From assembly GCA_947044405.1 (NCBI GenBank), contig CAMRHE010000323.1, forward strand, positions 541,501 through 605,500: a stretch of DNA of 64,000 bases, in the 5' to 3' direction. Shown piece by piece: positions 50,620 to 60,467 of this stretch. The notes beneath the pieces were generated by a model, which worked only from the letters and a program-made list of their open reading frames with translations, had not been told where the DNA came from and made no database searches. This DNA comes from Leptodactylus fallax. Taxonomy: Eukaryota; Chordata; Amphibia; Anura; Leptodactylidae. Every line of letters begins with the position of its first letter. The stretch's first letter is position 1. The translations under genes and the position numbers were made by a program.

Positions 50620-51800
50620 AAAAAAAAAATTTCAGGTCCAACCTCGAATGTGAAACTTTTGGAGTTCGCCACCCACGATTCACTATTATTCTGTGGGGTC
50701 TCTTGGGATTTTGGGGGGGTTTATTTGTACAAAAAAAGTGTGACTTTTTTACACTGCTCCTAACAGATGGGAAAGTGGGTGTGGTTAGTCTAACAGGTGA
50801 TTTATCAAAATGCAACTTTTTAAAAAGTTGGAAAAATTGTCACAATTTCATTCCAGTAGGGGGTGGCATAGAAAGCGGAGCAACATCTCAGGACAGAAGT
50901 GTCAGATTTACCAAATATTGGGCAACATTAGATAAATTTGGTGCTAATTACAGCAATGCCAGTAAAGCCCAGCAAAACTGACTTTCAAAATTCCGCTCAT
51001 GAGAGATTTCTCCCCTTATTTGTTGTGCATTTTATATATCATTATTGGCTTCAAAATAATGGGGCATTTATAAAAACTGGGCTGGTCTTAATGTGTGGTG
51101 TGCCGGCATCGGATGTGCCGCGGTTACCAGGAGGCCCCTTTATAAATGTCATCTGTGGGCCAGAAACTGATCTCTACCCCAGCAAGAAGCGCCAGAAAAT
51201 GCAGGTATTACAATACACCAGTTTGGCTAAAGAGGAGCAACTTTTGCCAGAAAACGTGCAAAATTTGTGCATTTTTAAGACTGGGTAAACACATTGGCCC
51301 AGACTGATTATGTCTTGCTGGCCAGTTTTCTGGCATAAAAGGCATAAAAAGTTGCATCTTTCTTAGGCTCTTTCTTACACTCCATTTTCACAAAAAGGTG
51401 GCGTGGAGAGGGCGTGCAGGAGGGGTCATCAGCCCTACTAGATTTATGCCAGCTATGAGTTGGTGTACATTTCCCCCCAGACACACAGCCCGGTGGAGAA
51501 CAACACCAGTCTTCATAAATCTGCCCTATCGTGTACTTGCAGTGAGATAACTGGTGCCCCAGTGGCTGCCCCATACACACACTGCAGAAAATCCCACTGC
51601 ACAAAGTGTCTTGCCCTGCAGGTTTAGGACACAACATGCCAATTATTGCAATGCAAAGCTTGAAAACTGGGACTAGCCACCTGGGAATCGCTGAAAGCCA
51701 CAATGAAAACTAGCCATTTACAGATGTTTATTTGCTGCACAAGGGTCAGATGTGGGACGTCAGCAAACGATATCCTCGCCTTAGCCCCAAAGCTTCTTCT
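50620..51800. other. No gene recognised; dispersed-repeat-like text
   Basis: Phrases such as 'tttataaatgtcatctg', 'cttcataaatctgccc' and 'ccagttttctggcata' resemble frog dispersed repeats, but ends could not be placed. Open frames at 50938-51288 (+) and 51308-51703 (-) have no domain signature. Confidence 0.4.
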
Positions 51801-52259
51801 TTAAAGGAGACGTCACATCACCTCCACCAACTCTAGCTCATTTCGTTCTTTCATTCTTCTGATTCTGGTGCATTTGGAATTTTTTTCTCTAGCCCCCACC
51901 ATTCCTGAGTAATCAATACAGTTAGCTTTTGTTCCTGATCACTAGACTCCCTAATGTCAAGTGGGTGGCATTAGGAGGAGGCAAGGGGGCGGGACTCAGA
52001 GCTCCAATCAGAGGTGGAAAGTGTCAGAGAGTGTCAGGGACAGTTTGGTGATGTAGTTGTAGAGAACATCAGTGAGAATGACAGAAAACCCCCTTGCCTG
52101 CTTCTGTATGACACCACCCACTTGGCATTAGAGAGTCTAGTTAGGATATCAGGCACCAAAACTAACAGCACGGATTGCTCAGGAATGGTGGGGACTAGAG
52201 AAAAAAATTCCATCTGAAAAGAGTTTGAGCTAATGGAGGCAGTGAAAGGTCCCCTTTAA
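51801..52259. mobile_element. Fold-back MITE bounded by TTAA
   Basis: TTAAAGGAGACGTCACATCA at 51801 pairs with the reverse complement of the right end (CTTAAAGGGGACCTTTCACT, ending 52259-52260). Inverted arms of about 170-190 bp are visible: 'cccccaccattcctgagtaatc' on the left and 'gattgctcaggaatggtgggg' on the right, and 'aatgtcaagtgggtgg' against 'ccacccacttggcatt'. TTAA at both edges suggests a TTAA-targeting family. No coding capacity. Confidence 0.85.
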
Positions 52260-52289
52260 GTGAGTGTGCCCCAATTTTTTAAAAATCTG

Positions 52290-52540
52290 CCATGACAGGG
52301 GATAAGTGTCTGACAACTGGGGGCCCGATTGCCAGGTCCCCCAGTGATCAGGAGGATGGAGCACGGAAAGTCCTCCTAAGGGCTCTTTGTGAACGCAGCA
52401 CCAGTGTACTTGTGTGACCGGGCGCTGCCGGAGATTACAGTATAGGCAGTCCCATAGAAGTGAATGGAGAATCGGTCACGCAAGCGCACTGCTGCTCCAT
52501 TCGCAAGGCGGCCTTATCCCCTGTCCTGTGAATAGGGTAT
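52290..52540 (+). repeat. Anuran dispersed repeat fragment
   Basis: It shares 'ggggataagtgtctga', 'cccgattgcc', 'ccagtgatca' and 'agtgaatggaga' with the blocks at 56275-56615 and, more weakly, 12327-12490. Ends are not clear. Confidence 0.5.
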
Positions 52541-52859
52541 TAGTGTCCATAACAGGACCCCCTATAAGGCTGAGGCCACACGCTGCCAAAAACTGTGTTC
52601 TCTGTTGCAGTTTTTGCTGCATTTTTTGAGTCAAAGCCGGATATGGATTTAGTAGAAAGTGTTTCCTTTATATTTCCCTGACTTTGGCTCTCAAAACTAA
52701 AATGCAGGAAAACCTGCAACAAAAAGCAGCTTTTCCGCAATGTGTGGCTTTAGTCGTAACAGGTGAAGTGTATATTACAGAATATAGACTGAGCAGGTTC
52801 ACGTAAAGCTTGTATCATCTGTATACAGATCTGTGTAGAACTTTCCTGGCTACATTATA

Positions 52860-53234
52860 CAGGGGCATCTCAATAAATTAGAATATCTGTGAAACGTTTA
52901 TTTCTTTCAGTAATTAAATAAAAAAAGTGACCTCCTATATTTTCTAGATTCTTTACACACAGAGTCTTCTATTTCAAGTGTTTTATTTCTGTAAATGTTG
53001 ATTATGGATTACAGGTAATGAAAACCAAAATCTAAGAAAATTAGAATATTGTAAGTTCAGTTCAGTATTGTAAATTCAGTGTCACCTGCCAAGGTTTCCT
53101 AAGCCTATAAATGGTCCCTCAGTCTGGTTCAGTAGGACACACAATCATGGAAGACGCTGATTATGGATTGTATTACTGAATTACTGAAATGAATGAACGT
53201 TTCACAGATATTCTAATTTATTGAGATGCCCCTG
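52860..53234. mobile_element. 375-bp Tc1/mariner-type MITE upstream of SNTB1
   Basis: The terminal inverted repeats of about 55 bp begin CAGGGGCATCTCAATAAATT on both strands and extend through 'agaatatctgtgaaacgtt'. TA flanks both ends (52858-52859 and 53235-53236). There is no transposase, and the interior is A/T-rich. The right end lies 402 bp upstream of the SNTB1 start codon, so it may be just upstream of the promoter or inside it. Confidence 0.95.
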
Positions 53235-53239
53235 TAGCC

Positions 53240-53636
53240 CAAAGTTCCCGTGTGCTTTGCATAGTTGTAATCCCCGGGCTGTCCACTAGATGTCGCCGCC
53301 TCCCACTCCCGGCTTCGCTGCCTTCGCTGTGTCTTAGTTTTTTCAATGGATACAATGTTGCATCAGGATGCGTCCCCATTAACCCCGCGCTGCCCGGGCC
53401 GGACACCTTGCGCCTTGTAGTGCTGTGCCTGGTTCCCACCTTCCTGCCCAGTGCAGGCAGCAGAGGAGTCGCTGCGTTATTTGCTCTGCTTTGTTTGCTC
53501 AGCTCTTCTCGGGTTTCCCAGCTCTTTGCTCCACCCCACTGGGGATCAGGAGACAGAAAGCCATTAGTTGGCACTAAAACTATTTCCCAGTGTGTGAACT
53601 CGGAGTAAAGTCCTGGAGGTGGACAATGCACCCAGC
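53240..53636 (+). promoter_or_regulatory. SNTB1: Probable SNTB1 promoter / 5'UTR region
   Basis: Between the MITE and the ATG the sequence becomes G/C-richer with several CpGs (for example near 53290-53330 and 53380-53420). No TATA box is evident, as expected of a CpG-type housekeeping or broadly expressed promoter. The transcription start cannot be placed. An in-frame TGA at 53595-53597 precedes the start codon, so the 5'UTR covers at least the last 40 bases. A CTCF-like word lies at 53283-53296 (CCACTAGATGTCGC, one mismatch from the core). Confidence 0.5.
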
Positions 53637-54135
53637 ATGGCTGTAGCTGCGGCAGCCCCGGGCAGCAGGGTGCAGAGGAGCGGCTGGCTGGAGGTGCTGG
53701 TCAGGGACAGCTGGCACAAAGTTGGGGTGAACTTGTCTGAGGACTCCCTGGTACTGAGCAGTGAGGACATCAGCTCCAATGGCATCACCAATGGCTCGTA
53801 CAGAAGTGCCCAGGACCCTGGCAGCCCCAAGGGGGTCAGGACTGCCCTCACTGACCTGCCAGAGCAAGTGCCAGAGGCCATTGCCAACAAGAAGAGGGCA
53901 GTCAAGGTGGTGAAGCAGGAGTTGGGGGGGCTGGGCATCAGTATCAAGGGGGGCAAGGAGAACAAGATGCCCATCCTCATCAGCAAGATCTTTAAGGGGC
54001 TGGCAGCCGACCAGACTCAGTCCCTGTATGTTGGAGATGCCATCTTATCTGTCAATGGGGTGGACCTGAGAGATGCCACTCATGATGAGGCTGTGCAGGC
54101 TCTGAAGAAGGCTGGCAGGGAGGTCATCCTGGAGG
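53637..54135 (+). CDS. SNTB1: Beta-1-syntrophin, first coding exon (partial)
   Basis: This is the N-terminal 166 codons plus one base of a syntrophin, an adaptor of the dystrophin glycoprotein complex under the plasma membrane. Residues about 14-40 ([20 protein letters not shown]) begin PH1, which syntrophins split around the PDZ domain. [14 protein letters not shown] (67-80) is the linker. Residues 89-166 form the PDZ domain, with the carboxylate-binding loop in [11 protein letters not shown] (96-106), then [17 protein letters not shown] and [24 protein letters not shown]. The linker and PDZ text fit beta-1 better than beta-2 or alpha. The ATG at 53637 has A at -3 and G at +4 and gives MAVAAAAP, the family start. 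An upstream GTG at 53619 is in frame but not a likely start, and TGA at 53595 closes the frame. The exon ends in phase 1 after CTGGAGG, before GTGAGT. The remaining exons lie beyond the window. Confidence 0.94.
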
Positions 54136-54141
54136 GTGAGT
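54136..54141 (+). other. SNTB1: Splice donor of SNTB1 exon 1
   Basis: GAGG|GTGAGT matches the U1 consensus. The split Val codon agrees with the family's LLE-V junction (phase 1). Reading on past it gives only 15 further codons to a stop at 54179-54181, which supports an intron starting here. Confidence 0.9.
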
Positions 54142-54180
54142 GCTGGCTGGGCGCAGGAAACTTACTGCAAAGAATACTCT

Positions 54181-55640
54181 AAGATGTTCTGCAGCAGCCG
54201 CATTAGTGTAGTGATCTTTGTTCTAGTATATGTGTATCTAGGTCATGTATGTATAGATATGTCACTGCTGCTAGCTGCATGGGCCGTAACCATGCTAAGT
54301 TATAACTGTCAGTCCTGCATTCAAAGATGTTCTGCAGCAGCTGCTTTAGAGTACTGCCCACTTTACTAGTATATGTGTATCTACGTCATGTATGTATAGA
54401 TATGTCACCATTACTGACTGCATGGGCCGTAACCATGCTAAGTTATAACTGTCAGTCCTGCATTCAAAGATGTTCTGCAGCAGCTGCATTACTGTAGTGA
54501 TCTTTGTACTAGTATATGTGTATCTAGGTCATGTATGTATAGATATGTCACTGCTATTAGCTGCATGGGCCATAACCATGCTGAACTATAACAGTCAGTC
54601 CTGCATTCAAAGATGTTCTGCAGCAGCTGCTTTAGAGTACTCTCCACTTTACTAGTATATGTGTATTTAGGTCATGTATGTATAGATATGTCACCATTAC
54701 TGACTGCATGGGCCGTAACCATGCTGAACTATATCAGTCAGTCCTGCATTCGAAGATGTTCTGCAGCAGCTGCATTACTGTAGTGATCTATGTACTAGTA
54801 TATGTGTATCTAGGTCATGTATGTATAGATATGTCACCATTACTGACTGCATGGGCCGTAACCATGCTGAACTATATCAGTCAGTCCTGCATTCAAAGAT
54901 GTTCTGCAGCAGCTGCATTACTGTAGTGATCTATGTACTAGTATATGTGTATCTACGTCATGTATGTATAGATATGTCACCATTACTGACTGCATGGGCC
55001 GTAACCATGCTGAACTATATCAGTCAGTCCTGCATTCAAAGATGTTCTGCAGCAGCTGCATTAGAGTAGTGATCCTTGTCCTAGTATATATGTTTCTATA
55101 GCTATGTCATTATTACTAGCTGCATAAGCTATAACCATGCAGAATTGGTACTGTGAGTCCTGCAGTCAAAGATGTTCTGCAGCAGCTGTGTCACAGAAAT
55201 AATAGATCGTGCTGGATCCATGCCTAGAGCATGTATTGGCTGATATGATGTCATTGGTATACACTGATTACTGTAACAATGCTGGATAATAATTGACACT
55301 TTTCCATACGAAGATGTTCTGCAGCAGCTGCTGCCTGGGTATTAGATCACTACAATTACACAATTACTATTATATAATGACTATGTTTCCAATGTATAAA
55401 TTGTATATATTACTACGCGCTGTATACAGGGATTGATACGTTATGACATTTGACGGTTGTACTCTCAAAGATGTTCTGCAGCAGCTGTGGCATGGCGCTG
55501 TTTATCAGATATTTGTAGAGCTTATATCGTTCCATGGGGCATGGGCCATATGGATTTTAAGTGACAGTTTGCTATATGGTCAGCTGTCTGGAATCATTGT
55601 AATTTTTGCTTTTAAAGATGTTCTGCAGCAGCTGCTACGT
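54181..55640 (+). repeat. 11-copy intronic repeat with a conserved 20-bp core
   Basis: The core AAGATGTTCTGCAGCAGCTG starts at 54181, 54324, 54467, 54610, 54753, 54896, 55039, 55169, 55311, 55468 and 55615. The first seven copies are spaced by exactly 143 bp and have similar spacers. The last four are spaced 130, 142, 157 and 147 bp, and their spacers no longer resemble the others while the core is nearly unchanged. Ten of the eleven contain the E-box CAGCTG (the first has CAGCCG). Among copies 1-4, spacers alternate between an 'attagtgtagtgatc' and a 'tttagagtact' type, giving a 286-bp dimer. Confidence 0.95.
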
Positions 55641-56274
55641 AGTATGGGGTGAGGTGTGGGCAGATCTTATGTCATCATGAATTGTTAAATTAGAACATAA
55701 AACTGTATCTGACACTGCTGTTATTAGTATAGTCCACCTTATAGCAGGAGAGGCCAGGAAGCTGAGCTATGAGGAGCTGATTTATATGGCCCCCATGCTG
55801 CGCTGTGTGTACATGGGCCAAGGAGGTCTATAGGACCGTATATATGGGATAAGGAGTGTCCACTATACCCAAATTCAGCCATGCCAGTGCCGGGCCGGTC
55901 CTTATATTAATATCGTATGGGCATCTTATACATGCCAGCATTTAAAGGGCCAGTGTCTTAAAGGGAGACTCCTTTACCATAGTGTTAGTCAGGGAAAGAA
56001 AATCACCGGTGTCCACAGTGTTCCCTCCATATTACATTTGGAGTGTCTGAATCCATGATATGTCTATAACCTGTTCTACATTGCTGGAGCTGTCATGTCA
56101 CCACCCATGAGGGCTCCTCTAAGCTGTCGGAAGGCCAGACCCACCCAGGCCTCCACTAGTAAAGTCTAATTTTACTGGAAGCCTGAAATATATAGGTTAA
56201 ATATGTATATAATAGCCATGTGACCATTTCTAGGATATTTGGCTGTGTTTTCTGAGCTAAGCGGGGGCGGGTCT
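55641..56274 (+). other. SNTB1 intron 1, no feature seen
   Basis: No supported coding, RNA or repeat feature. Confidence 0.5.
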
Positions 56275-56615
56275 TAAAGGGGTTTTCCATTAATGACATT
56301 TATCCCTTATCCACAAGTGTCTGAATGCTGCGAATCAGATTGCCGGGACACTCAGTGATCATGACAACAGGAGCCCGGAAGTTCCACGGAGTGCCCCATG
56401 TGATTGGACCTTTGCTGCGCATGCGCACTGCTCCATTCCCTTCTATGGGACTTCCAGGACAGTGTTCTCCGCCAGTAATGAGCACAATGGCTGAACATGC
56501 CCATCACTCCATCCACATACCCTGCGGTCCCCCCCCCCCCCCCCCCCCCATGATCTTGTTACTTGCTATGCTGTAGATATGTCTACGTGCCTACAGAGGA
56601 AACCCCCTTTAAGAA
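56275..56615. repeat. Anuran dispersed repeat with inverted ends, in SNTB1 intron 1
   Basis: It begins 'ttaaaggggttttcca' and ends 'ggaaacccccctttaag'-like text, giving imperfect inverted ends. It shares 'gattgccgggacactcagtga' style phrases with 52290-52540. It contains a pure 21-base C run (56529-56549). Confidence 0.6.
56529..56549 (+). repeat. Homopolymer C21
   Basis: Twenty-one consecutive C residues follow GCGGT. Runs of this length are prone to slippage and sequencing error, so the exact count is uncertain. Confidence 0.9.
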
Positions 56616-56789
56616 TCTGGGATTTAATTGTTAGGAGTAATGCTGAAATACCTTTGTAGTGTCATAGATGTCCTATGGCTTGAATCAGTGCTGATTTCGG
56701 GGGGTTACAATTACAGAGGGCCCCACCTTCTAGGAGACACCAAAAGAGTGGGAACCCCAGAAACAAACTGAAGTCTTCACGATAGTTTA

Positions 56790-57860
56790 GCGTCATATGG
56801 TGGTATTATTTATGTGGAAATTATATGGCAGTATTATGTGGACACTGCATATTATATGGGCACTATGGTTGTAGTATGTGGGCTATATACTGTATATGGC
56901 AGTATTATCTGAGCACTGTGTGGAAGTATTATATGAGCTGAAATTCCAAGTATATATGTAAATATATATAATATGGCGGTATTATTTTGGAAATTAATAG
57001 TAGTATTAGGTGAAAATTGGTGTTATATGATCTTTTAACGCAGTATTTATTGATTACTGCCTATAATGTGAGATATATCTAGTGGTAGTATGTTGGCTGT
57101 ATATGGCAGTATTATCTTATCTAGTGCTGTATGATGGTGTTATGTAAATTTGTTAATGTAGTATTATCTTATATTACTGTATATGATATGAACACTTTGG
57201 TGGTAAGATGTAAGCCATAAATGGCAATACTATCTGAGCACTGTATGGTAGTTTTATATGGGCTGAAATTATGAGTTAACTGATATTTAGAGGCATTAGT
57301 GCTATTATTTTGGAAAAGAATTGTATTGTTATGTGAGAATTTTAAGGCGGTTTTATCCAACTTTTTAAAGGTAGTATTAATTGGTTACTGCCTATTATTT
57401 AAGTTCTATCTGGTAGTAGTATGTTTGTTGCATGTGGCAGTATTATCTAAGTATGGTATGGCGGTATTATGTGAGTTTAAGGTAGTATCATTTGGATACT
57501 TCCTATTATGTGTGCACTATGTTGGTAACATGTGAGCTGGATATGGCAGTATTATCGGAGCACTATTTGGCAGTATTATCAGAGCACTGTATGGCAATAT
57601 TTTATAGGCTGAAATTATGAGCAAACTGATATTTAGAGACAAATGGCAGAATTATTTTAGAGCTGAATTGCAGTATTATGTGGGGATTTTAAGATGGTAT
57701 TATGTAATTTTTCTAAAGTAGTATTTATTGTTTACTGCCTATTATTTAAGAATTTTATGGTTGCAGTATGTCGGCTTTATAAGGCAGTATTATCTGAGCA
57801 CTATATGGCAGTATTATATAGGCTCAAGTTATAAGGAAACAATTTAAAAACGGCTTTGCT
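56790..57860 (+). repeat. Degenerate long-period tandem repeat in SNTB1 intron 1
   Basis: The phrase 'tatctgagcactgtatgg' or a variant recurs at about 56906, 57229, 57577 and 57791. In at least two copies it is followed by 'gctgaaattatgagtaaact'-like text, 'gatatttagagg', an 'aaggcggtattatgt' type segment and 'ggttactgcctattat'. The main period is about 320-350 bp, and within it 'atggcagtattat' is itself repeated. The copies are clearly diverged. Confidence 0.75.
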
Positions 57861-58315
57861 TTTTATGAAAATGTATTTTAGGGAATTGCTATTTAGGCTG
57901 CTTCCATCCCGATATATTCCGCCCCTCTACGCCGTGTAGGAATAGAGCCATGACCTTTTCAAAAATTTCATTTCTTTGACTGTGGTTATTTTAGTCCTGG
58001 CCTTTTTAGATGAATGTTTTCGATGGATTGAGCAGAGCCGATGCAGCGTGAGGCAGGCCGCAGCTTGTTGACTCCCAGCCGTTGTAGCATACTTGTAGCC
58101 AGCCGGCTTACTCACAAGTAGTAGGAAGCCTGGGGATTTTCGGCTTTTATGGATCTCAGCATTTCCTGCCAGCTTAAAGCATCCCACTAACACATTATAA
58201 CTTTTAGTGGGCGAGAAGTCTGCGGGACTGCATTGTGTATATGTTCATGGTGTTTATATGTGTTGATTTGCTCCGTGTTGTCACCTTTTTCTGATCCCTG
58301 TATTCCTGGTTACAG
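57861..58315 (+). other. SNTB1 intron 1, no feature seen
   Basis: Nothing supportable. The minus-strand open frame at 57927-58193 has no recognisable domain. Confidence 0.5.
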
Positions 58316-58431
58316 GATAGTTTCTACATTGTAGCCATTCGATAACATATATAGATAGTTATTACATTGTAGCCATTCGATAACATATAGTTACAGGATA
58401 GTGTCTACATTGTAGCTATTCGATAACTATC
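58316..58431 (+). repeat. Three-copy tandem repeat
   Basis: Three units of 'acattgtagccattcgataa' separated by 'catatagttacaggatagt' type spacers. Confidence 0.88.
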
Positions 58432-58742
58432 TCCTTGACAACTTTCCCCCTACATCACATTCATAAGTAGTAGTATGAAGATGATTTGGGGACGGCTTCC
58501 ACCTCCAAAATAGGCGTCCATGGATGCTGCAGCTGATTTAGCCACAAAGTCCGCAGATCAAGACTCTGCGCTGATTCGGACCATTCACATGAGCCTAATC
58601 AGCAGCAAAAAGCCGCACCATAATGGCGACGCTCTACTTTGGCATTCTGCCGCAGGTATCCATCAGCTGGAAAGTGGCTGACGGAAAATGAAGAGGAATC
58701 CCCACCATGGCCCCTTAGAGTCTGTCAGTTCCTGCTTTCACA

Positions 58743-59030
58743 GGCCCTTGCACACGACCATGGGCTAGATCAGTGTGCTATGGGGGTTTTTCCTGGATAG
58801 CACACTGACCCATTCATTCCTGTCGGCCCATGCACATGGCCGAGTATTACACGGATCAGTGTGTGGGCCAAAACACTGGGCAGAAAAACTAAGGAAAAGG
58901 CCTATTCCTGTCTGGTTTTGCGGCCGTGCTTCCGCAGCCCCCATTAAATAAATGGGGCCGTGGTAGCACAGGCGGCATGCGGATGTTCAATCACAGCTAC
59001 CGGTCCGCACACAGTCGTGTGCAATGGGCC
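58743..59030. repeat. Anuran dispersed element with GGCCC-TGCACACGAC inverted ends
   Basis: The left end 'ggcccttgcacacgacc' and right end 'agtcgtgtgcaatgggccc' are imperfect inverted repeats. The interior contains 'ggcccatgcacatggcc' and 'tggggccgtggtagcac'. This is a pattern I recall from frog dispersed repeats, and the superfamily is not assigned. Confidence 0.6.
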
Positions 59031-59089
59031 CAAACCTCGCTTGTCAGCTTTGTTGTGTAGCCTGGGACAGAGTCAGCAGAGGGACTATA

Positions 59090-59330
59090 ATGTTGATGTA
59101 TTGTCCTTAGAATAGGTCAATTACAGATCCGTAGGGGTCCGACACTTGGTATCACCTGACAATCAGATGTGCTCAATCACAGAGCTGCAATACCAAGCGC
59201 AGCCAATATACAATGTATGGCACTGTGCTTGGTAAGCAGTAAAGAGGCAGCAGTGCTCATCCAAATGCAGCAGTCTCTTCACACAGCTGATTTTTGGGGT
59301 GTCAGACCTCCGCCCAAGGAGATATCATCA
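59090..59330. repeat. Anuran dispersed repeat, relative of 20098-20462
   Basis: 'ccttagaataggtcaattac' followed by 'aggggtccgacac' and later 'cacagctgatttttggggtg' and 'cagacctccgcc' matches the inverted layout of the 20.1-kb copy. Confidence 0.5.
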
Positions 59331-59989
59331 AGATCACTGTGCTGGTGCTTCAATACCTTACTATACTACGTAGTACCATATATACACAGATAAGGCTCTG
59401 TCTCCTGGGGAGAGTCTGCTCTACATTAGTTCCTGGATGATGTTTATAATTGACTTTCATTCATTGCAGCTGCCATAAAGAACTCACTACAAGTAATACC
59501 AGAAGGAAGTGTCTCCAATATGGCTGCCCCCAGGCAAGTACTTGAAAAATGTAAAAGAAAGTAGCTATAGCATAAAAAACATCTGAAAAACCGCATAACT
59601 TTTCTAATGTTATCGCACATCAAAGTAAAGATGCTAAAATCAATATATGAAATATCCCTTTTAAGTAAATAATGCCGCTGACAGTTCCAAGGAATAATTC
59701 TCACCAATATGTCATTGTGTAGACGGAAGATCTTTGATAGCTTAGACAACACCAAGCTGTAAAACACTGTAGACGCTGTAGAGATACTGTAGTCGCTGAT
59801 CCGTACAGGTAACCTAAGACTTGCTTTTACTGATACTTAAAGTGGAACTCCACCTAAATTCCTCTTCTCTCTTGAAGTGGCTGCCATGTTCCGCAGAATA
59901 CCTCAACTCTTTGGAGATCTTCATTACTGGAATCTCTATCATACTTATGGTGTCAGTACGGTAGAGCGCCAAAACTGCGCCACCTACAA
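59331..59989 (+). other. SNTB1 intron 1, no feature seen
   Basis: A minus-strand open frame at 59444-59767 has no recognisable domain or intron-exon context. Nothing else is supportable. Confidence 0.45.
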
Positions 59990-60467
59990 TTAAAGTGTAC
60001 CTCCAATTATAAAACCTCTTTTCAAAAATGAATAGTACAGGTGAATATAAGAAACTTTGTAATACATCTTAATTACAAAATCTGATTCCTTCTCCACTTA
60101 TTAAGCTGCTCTCCTTCTCCTTATCGTCAGAGTGCTTATTTGTATAGAATCTGTCTCCATACTCACCTCACACAGATGTCTATGGAGAAGGGGAGGGGGG
60201 GAGGCTCTAAATTGATTTATTGCCTTATTCTATATAGTGGTAGAGTCTTATCTTGAAGATACATCAATGTCAAAAGAACTCCCCCACCTCTCTCCATAGA
60301 CTTCTATGTAAAAAAGTAACTCAACCTCCATTTATCAGGTTGACTTACTTTTTACATAGAAGTCTATGGAAACAGAATTCCTAAATAAAATATATTACAA
60401 AGTTTCTTATATTCACCTGTACTATTCATTTATGAAAACTTGTTTTATAATTCGAGGTACCCTTTAA
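59990..60467. mobile_element. 478-bp MITE with ~80-bp inverted ends, TTAA-bounded
   Basis: From TTAAAGTGTACCTCCAATTA at 59990, and from the reverse complement of 60467 (TTAAAGGGTACCTCGAATTA), both arms continue through 'gaatagtacaggtgaatata' and 'gaaactttgtaata'. TTAA stands at both edges (59990-59993 and 60464-60467). No coding capacity. The centre holds a second inverted pair: 'ttgatgt'-poor text and 'acatagaagtctatgg' words. Confidence 0.9.

Noticed and set aside
53619..53636. GTG at 53619 as the SNTB1 start
   Set aside because: Vertebrate genes rarely start at GTG, and the ATG at 53637 has good context and gives the family N-terminus.
53218..53986. Minus-strand open frames opposite SNTB1 exon 1
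   Set aside because: They are shadows of a G/C-rich exon with no recognisable protein features.
54136..54182. Continuation of the syntrophin coding frame past 54135
   Set aside because: The residues after LLE do not match the family, a GTGAGT donor is present and a stop follows within 15 codons.
54181..55640. CRISPR-like array of a 20-bp repeat with ~120-bp spacers
   Set aside because: It is intronic in a vertebrate gene. The first seven spacers are copies of each other, so they are not acquired unique spacers.
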